From Agromyces sp. CF514 (lineage in GTDB: Bacteria > Actinomycetota > Actinomycetes > Actinomycetales > Microbacteriaceae), in NCBI RefSeq assembly GCF_900113185.1, contig NZ_FOZD01000003.1, positions 213,258-277,257 on the forward strand: a DNA stretch of 64,000 bases. The letters run 5' to 3'. The notes beneath the pieces were generated by a model that was not told where the DNA came from, did not search any database, and saw nothing but the letters and a program-made list of their open reading frames with translations. A program made the position numbers and the translations under genes. The stretch's first letter is position 1. Each line of letters opens with the position of its first letter. Below are positions 16,666 through 25,183 of this stretch, piece by piece.

Positions 16666-17925
16666 TCAGCCGAGCCCGGCGCGCTCGAGCAGCACCTGCT
16701 TGAGCACGTCGCGGGTCGCGGCCATGCCACGGTGCACCTCTTCGAAGCTCGTCGAGAGCGGCGAGAGCCCGATGCGGATGCCGCCGGGGTCGCGGTAGTC
16801 GGGAATGACGTCCTGCTGCCAGAGTCGGGCCACGACCTCGCGCATCTCGGGGTGGAAGAACGTGACGTGGCCGCCGCGTTCCTCGACGTCGTCGGGGGAG
16901 GCGAGGGTCACGCCGAGCGGCGCCAGCCAGTCGGCCGCGAGCGAGATCGCGAACTCGGTGAGCGCGACCGACTTCGCGCGGATCGCGGGCATGCCGGCCT
17001 CCTCGATCATCGCGAGGGTCTCCTGCATGGCGATCATGCCGACGACCGGGGCGGTGCCGCTGATGAAGCGCTGCATGCCGGGCGCCGGCCGGTACTCGGG
17101 CCCCATGAGGAACATGTCGGTCGTGCCCCACCAACCCTGGATCGGCTGCTCGAGCACGTCCTGCAGGTCGTCGCGCACGTAGGCGAACGCGGGCGACCCC
17201 GGTCCGCCGTTGAGGTACTTGTACGTGCAGCCCACGGCGAGGTCGAAGCCCCACTCGTCGGCCTTCACGGGCACCGAACCGGCCGAGTGGCAGAGGTCCC
17301 AGAGGATCAGTGCGCCCGCGTCGTGCGCGATGCGGGTGAGCTCGGGAGCATCGGCGAGGTAGGCCGAGCGATAGGCGACGTGCGAGATCACCACGAGGGC
17401 GGTGTGCGGGCCGACGGCCTCGGCGAGCTGCTCGGGAGTGACGCCCGACGAGGTGTCGACCTCGATCCAGCGCAGCGTGAGCCCGCGCTCCTTCGCGATG
17501 CCGTCGAGCACGTACCGGTCGGTCGGGAAGTTGTCGGAGTCGAGCACGATCTCGCGGCGGGCGGGGTCGCGGGCGACCTGCGCGTCGACGGCGGCGCGGG
17601 CCAGTTTGTAGAGCAGCACGGTCGTGGAGTCGCCGATCACGGTCTGCCCGGCCTTTGCGTCGATCACGGCGCGGCCGATGCGGTCGCCGATCTCGTTCGG
17701 CAGGCGCAGCCACGACTCGTCCCACCCGCGGATGAGCCGCCCGCCCCAGCTCTCGCGCAGGAACTCCTCGACGCGGGCGATCGCCGACACCGGCGGCCGT
17801 CCGAGGGAGTTGCCGTCGAAGTAGACGAGGTCGGTGTCGGCGCCCTCGAACTTCGCCCGGTGGTGCGCGAGCCCGTCGGCGCGGTCCATGCGTCGGGCGA
17901 ACGCGAGTTGCGGGTCGAGCGTCAC
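16666..17925 (-). CDS. kynU: Kynureninase
   Basis: PLP enzyme of 419 residues hydrolysing kynurenine to anthranilate and alanine. Visible signs: YFDGNSLGRPP near the N terminus, SWLRLPNEIGDRIG, an IGDSTTVLLYKL segment binding PLP phosphate, DLCHSAGS, and the Schiff-base lysine in GCTYKYLNGGPGS (K236). GTG at 17925 overlaps the upstream amidohydrolase stop (GTGA). The third gene of the tryptophan-degradation operon. Confidence 0.94.
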   Translation of the reverse strand: MTLDPQLAFARRMDRADGLAHHRAKFEGADTDLVYFDGNSLGRPPVSAIARVEEFLRESWGGRLIRGWDESWLRLPNEIGDRIGRAVIDAKAGQTVIGDSTTVLLYKLARAAVDAQVARDPARREIVLDSDNFPTDRYVLDGIAKERGLTLRWIEVDTSSGVTPEQLAEAVGPHTALVVISHVAYRSAYLADAPELTRIAHDAGALILWDLCHSAGSVPVKADEWGFDLAVGCTYKYLNGGPGSPAFAYVRDDLQDVLEQPIQGWWGTTDMFLMGPEYRPAPGMQRFISGTAPVVGMIAMQETLAMIEEAGMPAIRAKSVALTEFAISLAADWLAPLGVTLASPDDVEERGGHVTFFHPEMREVVARLWQQDVIPDYRDPGGIRIGLSPLSTSFEEVHRGMAATRDVLKQVLLERAGLG

Positions 17926-18938
17926 AGGGTCTCCAGTTCTTCGGCGGGCACGACGACGGCCGAGGCGAGCCACGCGGGCAGGTCGGCGAGCGTCTCGGGC
18001 GAGGTTCCGGCGGCGAAGGTCGCGATGCCCTCCGCGGGTTCGTCGCGCGGCCACGGGTCGGTGAGGGCGTCGAGCAGGTCGGATGCCGCGAGCCCCGCCT
18101 CGACGAGCAGTGCGAGCTCGCGCGCATTGACGCCCGCCGGCTGCTCGCCGTTGCCGAGGTCGGTGCCGTAGAGCACGCGCCCGCCTGCGCCGTGGAATCG
18201 GCGGAGGTTGTCGACCGCGCGTTCGGCGTCGGGCGTGGGCTCGCCGTAGCCGGCGACGAACAGCGTCGAGATCCACCGCTGCCCGGTCGCGATTGCCCGG
18301 GCGATGAGCTCGTCGTCGACGCGCTCGGTGAAGGGGGTGTGGGCGAGCGCGTCGACGCCCGCATCGACGGCCAGCCGGGTCATGCCCGCGCCCTCGACAT
18401 GGGCGACCACCGGCATCCGTCGATCGTGCGCGGCCGAGACGATCGCGCCGAGCGTCGCGGCGTCGAAGACGGGGCCGGCCGCGGAGTTCAGGGCGACCTT
18501 GACGACGGATGCCCCGAACGCGTGCTGCTCGGCCACGGCCGCCTCGGCCGGCGAGGGCAGCGCGCCCCGGCGTTCGCCGTCGACCGCGGGCACCTCGTGC
18601 GCGCAGCCGTCGGGAGCCCACGGACGATCGGTGGGATACCCGCCCGGCGTGGTGAGGAACCGCCCGGCGAAGTCGGTGCGCGGCAGGCCCTCGCGGCTGC
18701 GGGCGGCCGTCACCACTTCGAGCGGGGCGCCGAGGTCGACCACCCCGGCGAGGTTGCCGCCCGCGAGCGCGTCGGGACTCACGAGCATGAGGTGCACGTG
18801 GTGGTCGACGAACGGCGGCAGCGCGAGGCCGACCACGCCCGGGTGCTCCCCGTTCAGCGACCGCCGCGCGGGAACGGCGTGCGTTCCGAGGTCGGGCCGG
18901 CCGTCGGGGGCCGGAGCGGAATCGTGGAGCTGCGGCAT
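17922..18938 (-). CDS. Amidohydrolase-family protein in the kynurenine operon
   Basis: A 338-residue protein of the metal-dependent amidohydrolase superfamily. The DHHVHL motif near residue 45 fits the first metal ligands, VVAHVEG and ALAHTPF supply further histidines, and YGTDLGN near the C terminus carries the conserved Asp. It sits between tryptophan dioxygenase and kynureninase with a 4-base gap and a 4-base overlap. That is where an N-formylkynurenine formamidase (KynB) gene is expected, and no KynB-like gene is nearby. It may perform this hydrolysis, but that is inference from position. Confidence 0.75.
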   Translation of the reverse strand: MPQLHDSAPAPDGRPDLGTHAVPARRSLNGEHPGVVGLALPPFVDHHVHLMLVSPDALAGGNLAGVVDLGAPLEVVTAARSREGLPRTDFAGRFLTTPGGYPTDRPWAPDGCAHEVPAVDGERRGALPSPAEAAVAEQHAFGASVVKVALNSAAGPVFDAATLGAIVSAAHDRRMPVVAHVEGAGMTRLAVDAGVDALAHTPFTERVDDELIARAIATGQRWISTLFVAGYGEPTPDAERAVDNLRRFHGAGGRVLYGTDLGNGEQPAGVNARELALLVEAGLAASDLLDALTDPWPRDEPAEGIATFAAGTSPETLADLPAWLASAVVVPAEELETL

Positions 18939-18942
18939 CCGA

Positions 18943-19821
18943 TCACCCCGGGATCTCGGTGCGCACGGCGTAGAGCTCGGGGAAGAACGTGAGCGAGAGC
19001 GCACGCTGCAGGAACGGCGCACCGCTCGACCCGCCCGTGCCCGGCTTCGAGCCGATGATGCGCTCGACGGTCTTCAGGTGGCGGAAGCGCCACAGCTGGA
19101 AGTTGTCCTCGAGGTCGACGAGCTCCTCGCAGGTCTCGTACGCGGCCCAGTGCTGGTCGGTGTGCGCGTAGATCTGGGCGAACACGGGCACGAGCTCGGG
19201 CACGAAGGTCCACGCCTGGGTCACGTCGCGTTCGAGCACGGACTCGGGAATCGGGTAGCCGGCGCGCGAGAGCAGCCGCAGGAACTCGTCGTAGAGGCTC
19301 GGCGTCTCGAGGGCCGTCGTCAGCATGGCGGTGGCGTCGGCATCCGACTCGAAGACCTGCAGCATCTTCGCGTTCTTGTTGCCGAGCACGAACTCGACCG
19401 CGCGGTACTGGAACGACTGGAACCCGCTCGCGTTGCCGAGCACCCCGCGGAACTGCGCGTACTCGGCGGGCGTCAGCGTCGCGAGCACCGACCACTGCTC
19501 GGTCAGCGTCTTCTGGATGTGCTTGACCCGGGCGACGCACTTCAGCGCCCGCGCGAGCTCGTCGGCGCGCAGCAGGTCGCGGGCCGTCTCGAGCTCGTGC
19601 AGCACGAGCTTCAGCCACAGCTCGGTCGTCTGGTGCTGGATGATGAACAGCAGCTCGTCGTGGTGCTCGGGCCGCGAGATCGGCCGCTGCGCGCTCAACA
19701 GCGTCGGCAGGTCGAGGTAGCCGCCGTAGCTCATGCGATCGCTGAAATCGGTGACGACGGATGCCTCGATGCGCCGGGTGTTGCCCTCGACGCCGTCGGT
19801 CGCGCCCTCGTCGGTACTCAC
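18943..19821 (-). CDS. kynA: Tryptophan 2,3-dioxygenase
   Basis: Heme enzyme of 292 residues opening the indole ring of tryptophan to N-formylkynurenine. Family hallmarks include MSYGGYLDLPTLLSAQ, LLFIIQHQTTELWLK, SGFQSFQYRAVEFVLGNKN and the C-terminal KPGTGGSSG loop that closes over the substrate. It is the first gene of the operon. A TAGGCT -10 six bases before the GTG start points to a leaderless transcript. Confidence 0.96.
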   Translation of the reverse strand: MSTDEGATDGVEGNTRRIEASVVTDFSDRMSYGGYLDLPTLLSAQRPISRPEHHDELLFIIQHQTTELWLKLVLHELETARDLLRADELARALKCVARVKHIQKTLTEQWSVLATLTPAEYAQFRGVLGNASGFQSFQYRAVEFVLGNKNAKMLQVFESDADATAMLTTALETPSLYDEFLRLLSRAGYPIPESVLERDVTQAWTFVPELVPVFAQIYAHTDQHWAAYETCEELVDLEDNFQLWRFRHLKTVERIIGSKPGTGGSSGAPFLQRALSLTFFPELYAVRTEIPG

Positions 19822-19833
19822 ACGACCAGCCTA
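19822..19833 (-). promoter_or_regulatory. Leaderless -10 element of kynA
   Basis: On the minus strand TAGGCT (19833-19828) is followed by six bases and the GTG start at 19821. No Shine-Dalgarno is visible. Confidence 0.55.
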
Positions 19834-19942
19834 GCCGCGGGGTCTCGCGCGGGAGCGGTTCGGGCGCGGCGGGCGTTCCCCCCGACCGGTAGAACCGGCG
19901 GTCTGCCCGCCGCACCGCATCCTTCTCCCCCAAGAAGGCCGT

Positions 19943-19972
19943 TCGGCTCGGAAATGGATGAAACGGAGCCGA
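19943..19972 (+). promoter_or_regulatory. Inverted repeat upstream of the TetR gene
   Basis: A 7-bp inverted repeat, TCGGCTC (19943-19949) and GAGCCGA (19966-19972), with a 16-base centre, lies in the kynA-TetR intergenic region 43 bases before the TetR start. It is a candidate operator. A TACAGT -10 candidate at 20002-20007 sits seven bases before the ATG. Confidence 0.35.
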
Positions 19973-20014
19973 CCCTCCGAATCATATCCGACGCTGCGGC
20001 GTACAGTGAACTCC

Positions 20015-20674
20015 ATGACGTCGAGCGTTTCGCCCCGTCGCGATGCGCGACGAAACCACGAACGCCTCCTCGCCGAGGCGAGGGTCCTCTTCACGGAACG
20101 CGGCATCGACGCGCCGCTCGACGAACTGGCCACGCGAGCGGGCGTGGGCCCGGGCACCGTGTACCGCCATTTCGCGAATCGCGACGCGCTCATCCGCGAG
20201 CTGTACGACGCCGGCGTCGCCGACCTGCATGCCCTCGCACCCGAGATCCTCGGGGCCGAGACCGGGTGGCGTTCGATCGAGCTCTACCTCGAGCGTCTCG
20301 CAGAATGGCTCGCCGGATCTCCCTACGTTCCCGCCGTGATGCGGCGCATGGCGGCGCTCGATCCGACGTACAAGCCCGGCACCGAGTTCGCCGAGGCGAT
20401 TGCCGGCATGGTCGAACGCGCACAGGCCGAGGGAAGCCTGCGCACGGACGTCACGGCCGTCGACCTGAGCATCCTCGTCGACATGCTCGGCGGTCTCGGA
20501 CAGTACGGCGGGGCGTACCTGCCGTACTGGCGCCGTCAGCTCGTCGTCATCCTCGACGGACTGCGCGCCCGCCCCGACAACACGCCCATCGACGGCGAAG
20601 GGCAGGCGTTCGAGGAGTTCCACGACATGTCGCATGCCAAGGGGCCGCAGGCGCCCGCGCCGCCGGTCGGGTAG
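20015..20674 (+). CDS. TetR/AcrR family regulator
   Basis: A 219-residue TetR regulator. The helix-turn-helix spans about residues 12-58 (ARVLFTERGIDAPLDELA, then AGVGPGTVYRHFANRDALI). The C-terminal domain is helical and holds the ligand pocket. It is divergent from kynA, so control of the kynurenine operon is possible; the gene downstream is a small hypothetical. The ATG at 20015 fits both the domain start and a nearby -10. Confidence 0.85.
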   Translation: MTSSVSPRRDARRNHERLLAEARVLFTERGIDAPLDELATRAGVGPGTVYRHFANRDALIRELYDAGVADLHALAPEILGAETGWRSIELYLERLAEWLAGSPYVPAVMRRMAALDPTYKPGTEFAEAIAGMVERAQAEGSLRTDVTAVDLSILVDMLGGLGQYGGAYLPYWRRQLVVILDGLRARPDNTPIDGEGQAFEEFHDMSHAKGPQAPAPPVG

Positions 20675-20704
20675 CACGCACGTCGCAACACCGAGGGGGA
20701 ATCG

Positions 20705-20986
20705 ATGATCGAGGTCAGGGGCGCGAACGGCGAGCGCCTGCTCTACGACGGCGCGAGCGTCGCGAAGTTCCGGCACGACGGGCTGCAGGAGGTGACGCGC
20801 AACCCCGTCTCGACGTACCGGAGCATCCAGGTCAAGCGCCGAGCGGGCAAGCGCGGCAAGCCCGACACCTACGAGGTGCTGCTCGCGATGTCGTCGTTCA
20901 TGTCGCTCACCGTCGATGACGAGCACAAGCCGCAGCTCGACGAGCTCGTCGCGGCACTCGAGGGTTCCATCGCGTCGGCGGGCTGA
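20705..20986 (+). CDS. Small hypothetical protein
   Basis: A 93-residue soluble protein of mixed charge with a basic middle (VKRRAGKRGK) and a C-terminal helix. Start at the ATG at 20705 with GAGGGGG upstream, 30 bases after the TetR stop, so it is probably co-transcribed with it. I do not recognise a family. Confidence 0.6.
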   Translation: MIEVRGANGERLLYDGASVAKFRHDGLQEVTRNPVSTYRSIQVKRRAGKRGKPDTYEVLLAMSSFMSLTVDDEHKPQLDELVAALEGSIASAG

Positions 20987-20996
20987 CGCCCTTCGG

Positions 20997-21896
20997 CTAG
21001 CCCGCGGCGCGCACCTCGACGAGGTTCGCCCACGGGTCGTCGAAGGCCAGGCTGCGACCGTCGTCGCGCGTCGGGACGCTGAAGTGCGACATCCGCTCGC
21101 CCAGCTCGCCGAGATCGTCGGCCGTCGGCACGACGATCTCGACCTTGCCGAGGCCGAGTGCGAGGCTGCGTCGACCGGCGCCGCGACTGCCCCACGTGTT
21201 CATGGCCATGTGGTGGTGGTAGCCGCCGGCCGAGACGAAGAGCGCCTGATCGCCCATGGCGGCCGTCGTCTCGAATCCGAGGCGGTCGACGTAGAACTCG
21301 CGCGCGCTCGCCACATCGCCCACCGACAGGTGCACGTGCCCGACGACCGCGTCGCCGATGCCGGTTCCGGATGCCGCGGCATCCGCTCCGGCCTGCCCGA
21401 GGTGCTCGCGCAGGTAGCCGTTCGGGTCGAGGTAGATCGTCGCCATCTCGACCTGGCCGTGCACCCAGCTCCAGCCGGAGCGGTCGCGGTCGAAGTAGAG
21501 CTCGACGCCGTTGCCCTCGGGGTCGGTGAAGTAGAAGGCCTCGCTCACGAGATGGTCGGCGCTGCCCGTGAAGGTGCCGGGGTAGCGCGAGGCGACCGAG
21601 TAGATCGCGGTCGCCAGCGCCTCGCGCGAGTCGAAGAGCACGGCCGTGTGGTACAGCCCGGCGTCGCTCGGCGAGGCGTGCTTGAGCGCGGGGGAGTGCT
21701 GCAGGATCACGACGGGCGTGGTGCCGCGACCAAGCACGGCGACGGGGCCGTCGTGGCTCAGCAGGTCGAGGGTCACGCCGTCGCGGTAGTAGCGGATCAT
21801 GCCGTCGAGGTCGCCGACGCGCAGGGTCACCGCGCCCATGCCGGTGTCTGCGGCGAGGAGTCCAGCGCCTTGGGGCGTTCCATTGGTTGTAAGCAC
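20997..21896 (-). CDS. VOC family protein (two-domain ring-cleavage dioxygenase-like)
   Basis: A 299-residue protein with two vicinal-oxygen-chelate modules: the first around MGAVTLRVGDLDGMIRYY with YHTAVLF and DPEGNGVELYFDR, the second around VVGHVHLSVGDVASAREFY with GGYHHHMAMNTW. The His and Glu residues needed for a divalent metal are present in both parts. It resembles catechol-2,3-dioxygenase-like and MhqO-type quinone-detoxification proteins. The true substrate is unknown. The GTG start overlaps a palindromic operator. Confidence 0.85.
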   Translation of the reverse strand: MLTTNGTPQGAGLLAADTGMGAVTLRVGDLDGMIRYYRDGVTLDLLSHDGPVAVLGRGTTPVVILQHSPALKHASPSDAGLYHTAVLFDSREALATAIYSVASRYPGTFTGSADHLVSEAFYFTDPEGNGVELYFDRDRSGWSWVHGQVEMATIYLDPNGYLREHLGQAGADAAASGTGIGDAVVGHVHLSVGDVASAREFYVDRLGFETTAAMGDQALFVSAGGYHHHMAMNTWGSRGAGRRSLALGLGKVEIVVPTADDLGELGERMSHFSVPTRDDGRSLAFDDPWANLVEVRAAG

Positions 21897-21907
21897 AACT
21901 AATCATA
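21882..21907 (-). promoter_or_regulatory. MarR-type operator and -10 overlapping the VOC gene start
   Basis: The palindrome GTTGT-AAGC-ACAAC (21886-21899), extended by ATT and AAT on the two sides with one mismatch, covers the GTG start at 21896. TATGAT on the minus strand (21907-21902) is the -10. Such TAGTTGT-type palindromes are typical of MarR or HxlR regulators of VOC genes. A repressor bound here would block transcription initiation. Confidence 0.55.
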
Positions 21908-22062
21908 ACGCGTCGAGGCGCCGAGTATTCCGAGCGGATGTCGCCGAGCCGGGCATCCGGGTGTGCGGAGCGCTCTTGAGTTCGATGCGCCGCGCTCCCT
22001 AGTGTTGAGCCATCACGGCTCCCGGGGTCACGCGGGGAGCCCGAGTCGAGGGGGATTCGCTC

Positions 22063-22590
22063 ATGGGAATGGACAACCTGCTGCTGTACGTCGCCACATA
22101 CGACGACGCCGACGTCGCGACCGACCAATACCGGTCGCTGAAGGGCGCGGCGGAGGGCGACGAACTCGAGGTCGTGTCATCGGTCGTGTTGCGCCGAGGC
22201 GAAGACGGCAGGGTCACGGTCGACGAGCACGGAACGGGTCAGGTCGCTTCCGGCGCCTGGATCGGCGCCGGTGCGGGCCTGGTCGTCGGCCTGTTCGCTC
22301 CGCCGCTGCTCGCCGCGACGGCGATCGGTGCGGGCGTCGGCGCGATCTCGGGCAAGCTGGCCAAGAAGCACGACGAGAAGAAGGTCGGCCTCGAACTCGA
22401 GGAGTACCTGCCGAAGGGCTCGTCGGCGATCGTGGCCGTCATCGACGACCGTTACCTCGACCGCATCGACTCGGCGCTCGCCAAGGCGAGCAAGAAGGTC
22501 AGCAAGGCCATCGATCGCGACGACTTCGAAGCGCTCGAGAAGGCGATCACCGAGGGCGGCGACAAGATCGCGCACGCGATCTCGTCGTAG
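22063..22590 (+). CDS. DUF1269-like membrane protein
   Basis: A 175-residue protein. The N-terminal soluble part (about 1-60) is acidic and resembles DUF1269-type domains (an RRGEDGRVTVDEHG segment), the centre is a Gly/Ala-rich hydrophobic stretch (about 65-100) able to form a helical hairpin in the membrane, and the C-terminal 70 residues are charged and helical. Start at the ATG at 22063, with GAGGGGGA upstream. Function unknown. Confidence 0.7.
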   Translation: MGMDNLLLYVATYDDADVATDQYRSLKGAAEGDELEVVSSVVLRRGEDGRVTVDEHGTGQVASGAWIGAGAGLVVGLFAPPLLAATAIGAGVGAISGKLAKKHDEKKVGLELEEYLPKGSSAIVAVIDDRYLDRIDSALAKASKKVSKAIDRDDFEALEKAITEGGDKIAHAISS

Positions 22591-22614
22591 GGTTCGCGTC
22601 GAGCGGAACGTCTC

Positions 22615-22637
22615 GGCCGCCGGCACAGCCGGCGGCC
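22615..22637 (+). terminator. Hairpin after the DUF1269-like gene
   Basis: Perfect 10-bp GC stem (GGCCGCCGGC with GCCGGCGGCC) and a 3-base loop between convergent genes, serving the plus-strand gene and possibly purC. Confidence 0.7.
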
Positions 22638-22671
22638 GTCGCGCGCGGTCGTCGGTGCGACCGACTCGCGG

Positions 22672-23619
22672 TCAGGCGCCGGTCGTCAGCCGATCGAGCA
22701 GCTCACGGTACTTCGCAGCCGTCTGCTCCACGATCTCGTGCGGCAGGGTCGGCGCGTCCTCGACCGCGGACTGGTCCCAGTTCGCCGCGAGCCAGTCGCG
22801 CACGATCTGCTTGTCGAAGCTCGCCATGCGGCGCTCTGGCGTGGTCTCGGACGCGTAGGTCGCGGCATCCCAGTACCGGCTCGAGTCGCTCGTGAGCACC
22901 TCGTCACCGAGCGTGACGATGCCCGTGGCGCGATCGGCGCCGAACTCGAACTTGGTGTCGGCGAGGATGAGGCCGCGCGCCTCGGCGATCGCCTGGGCCT
23001 TCGCGAAGATCTCGAGCGAGAGCTCGCGCAGCTGGGCTGCGACGACCTCTCCGACGATCTCGACGGTGCGCTCGTAGCTGATGTTCTCGTCGTGCTCGCC
23101 GAGCGGCGCCTTCCACGCGGGCGTGAAGATCGGCTCGGGCAGGCGGTCGCCGTTCGAGAGCCCCTCGGGCAGGCGGATGCCGCCGATGGCGCCCGTCGCC
23201 TGGTACTCCTTCCAGCCGCCGCCCGTGATGAAGCCGCGCACGACGCACTCGATCGGGAACATGTCGAGCGTGCGGCAGAGCGTCGCCCGGTCGGCGAGCT
23301 CGGCGGGCACGTCGGGAAGGTGCAGCGCCTCGAGGCGGTCGTCGAGCCGGTGCGCGAGGTGGTTCGGCACCTCGGGCAGCTGGTCGAACCACCAACGGGT
23401 CAGGTCGGTGAGCATCGCGCCCTTGCCCGGGATCGCGGGCTCGAGCACCTGGTCGAACGCGCTCACGCGGTCGCTCGCGACCACCAGCACGACGGGCGAG
23501 AGCCGCAGCGGATCGCCGGTCCAGGTGTCGTCGTCGTCGAGCACGGACGTGGGCACGTAGAGGTCGCGCACCTTGCCCGAGTAGACGTGGGTCCAGCCGG
23601 CGTACTCGCTGTCGGTCAT
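22672..23619 (-). CDS. purC: SAICAR synthetase
   Basis: Phosphoribosylaminoimidazole-succinocarboxamide synthase, 315 residues, the longer actinobacterial and yeast-like form. It joins CAIR and aspartate using ATP. Typical stretches: HVYSGKVRDLY near the N terminus, SAFDQVLEPAIPGKGAMLT, ECVVRGFITGGGWKEY and LADTKFEFG. It follows purD by 42 bases and has AGGGGAG before its ATG. Confidence 0.95.
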   Translation of the reverse strand: MTDSEYAGWTHVYSGKVRDLYVPTSVLDDDDTWTGDPLRLSPVVLVVASDRVSAFDQVLEPAIPGKGAMLTDLTRWWFDQLPEVPNHLAHRLDDRLEALHLPDVPAELADRATLCRTLDMFPIECVVRGFITGGGWKEYQATGAIGGIRLPEGLSNGDRLPEPIFTPAWKAPLGEHDENISYERTVEIVGEVVAAQLRELSLEIFAKAQAIAEARGLILADTKFEFGADRATGIVTLGDEVLTSDSSRYWDAATYASETTPERRMASFDKQIVRDWLAANWDQSAVEDAPTLPHEIVEQTAAKYRELLDRLTTGA

Positions 23620-23628
23620 GGTGCTCCC

Positions 23629-23671
23629 CTTGCTCTGGTTCCTCGGCGCTGCTTGCTCTGGTTACTCGGCG
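23629..23671. repeat. 20-bp tandem duplication at the purD 3' end
   Basis: CTTGCTCTGGTTCCTCGGCG (23629-23648) and a copy with one changed base (23652-23671) lie 23 bases apart. The right copy contains the purD stop codon; in the left copy the changed base removes it. It looks like a local duplication of the gene end. Confidence 0.6.
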
Positions 23672-24975
23672 ACGCGTGCGGCGATGTCGGTGCGGTACTG
23701 GCCGCCCTCGAGGCGCAGGTGGCCGAGCGCCTCGTAGGCGCGGCGCCGCGCCTCGCCGAAGTCCTCACCGACCGCGACGACGTTGAGCACGCGGCCGCCG
23801 GTCGCGATGAGCGGCGGGTCGACGTCGGGCTCGGTCACCGAGCCGATGGCGGTCGCCGCATGCGCGATGTGCACGCCGGGAACGGAAGCCGCGGCATCCA
23901 GTCCCTCGATGGCGCGCCCGGTCTCGGGGGCCTCGGGGTACCCCTCGCTCGCGAGCACGACCGTGACCGCGGCATCGGGCCGGAACTCGGGGCGGGGCAG
24001 CTCGCCCAGCCCGCCCGTGGAGGCGGCCAGCAGCAGGCTCGACAGCGGGGTCGCGAGGCGGGGCAGCACGACCTGGGTCTCGGGGTCGCCGAAGCGCGCG
24101 TTGAACTCGATCACGCGGATGCCGCGCGTCGTGAGGATGAGCCCCGCGTAGAGCAGGCCGATGAACGGCGTCTGCTCGTCGGCGAGCTGCTTCACGGTCG
24201 GCAGCGCGATGGTCTCGATGACCTCGTCGACGAACGCCTGCTCGCTGCCGAACTCGGCGTCGAGCCACGGCAGCGGCGAGTACGCGCCCATGCCTCCGGT
24301 GTTCGGGCCCTGGTCGCCGTCGCGCAGGCGCTTGTAGTCCTGCGCGGGTGAGAGCGGCAGCACGTTCGTGCCGTCGGAGAGCAGGAACAGCGATACCTCT
24401 TGACCGTCGAGGAACTCCTCGACGAGCACCGGACCCTGCTGCAGGTAGTGGGCGGCGTGCGCGAGCGCGGCGTCGCGATCTTCGGTGACGAGCACGCCCT
24501 TGCCTGCGGCGAGGCCGTCCGCCTTCACGACGTGCGGGGCGCCGTACTCGTCGAGCGTCGCCTCGACGTCGGCGAGGGTCTCGGCGAGGCGGGCACGGCC
24601 GGTCGGCACGTTCGCGTCCTCCATGATGCGCTTCGCGAAGGTCTTCGAACCCTCGAGCGCGGCGGCCGCCTTGCCCGGGCCGAACACCGGGATGCCGCGC
24701 GTGCGCAGGGCGTCGGCGACGCCCGCGACGAGCGGGGCCTCGGGGCCCACGACGACGAGGTCGATGTCGTTCTCGAGCGCGTACTCGGTGACCACCGAGC
24801 GGTCGGTCGGGTCGAGCGCGATCGTCTCGACGCTGCCGCGAGCCGACGAGGTCGCGGATGCCGCGATGCCGGCGTTGCCCGGTGCGGCGACGATCTCGTG
24901 CCCGGCCTCCTCATCGAGGAGCGCGAGGATGATGGCGTGCTCGCGCGCGCCCGAGCCGAGGATGAGGATTCTCAC
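23662..24975 (-). CDS. purD: Phosphoribosylamine-glycine ligase
   Basis: GAR synthetase of 437 residues with an ATP-grasp fold, joining glycine to phosphoribosylamine in step two of purine synthesis. Seen here: the N-terminal LILGSGAREHA, VVVGPEAPLV, the KADGLAAGKGV ATP-grasp loop, NTGGMGAYSP and EFNARFGDPE metal-binding segment. GTG start at 24975 is preceded by a leaderless -10. Forms an operon with purC. Confidence 0.95.
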   Translation of the reverse strand: MRILILGSGAREHAIILALLDEEAGHEIVAAPGNAGIAASATSSARGSVETIALDPTDRSVVTEYALENDIDLVVVGPEAPLVAGVADALRTRGIPVFGPGKAAAALEGSKTFAKRIMEDANVPTGRARLAETLADVEATLDEYGAPHVVKADGLAAGKGVLVTEDRDAALAHAAHYLQQGPVLVEEFLDGQEVSLFLLSDGTNVLPLSPAQDYKRLRDGDQGPNTGGMGAYSPLPWLDAEFGSEQAFVDEVIETIALPTVKQLADEQTPFIGLLYAGLILTTRGIRVIEFNARFGDPETQVVLPRLATPLSSLLLAASTGGLGELPRPEFRPDAAVTVVLASEGYPEAPETGRAIEGLDAAASVPGVHIAHAATAIGSVTEPDVDPPLIATGGRVLNVVAVGEDFGEARRRAYEALGHLRLEGGQYRTDIAARVAE

Positions 24976-24987
24976 CGGTTCAGGCTA
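24976..24987 (-). promoter_or_regulatory. Leaderless -10 element of purD
   Basis: Minus strand TAGCCT (24987-24982), six bases, then GTG at 24975. No Shine-Dalgarno is visible. Confidence 0.55.
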
Positions 24988-25183
24988 CCCGATCGGGCCC
25001 CCGGCGCCCGCGGCGTGACGCCGCTCGCGCGCGCTGCGGACGCGCACCGCCGACGAGCCCGGGAACGGCGTTCGCGCGGACGCAGATGGTCGCCTCACGG
25101 AGCGAATGGCGACCACTCGCGTCCGCACGATGGGCATCCGCAGGGCATCCGGCAGGGTCGGCGGTGTGCGGGAGGATGGAGCC

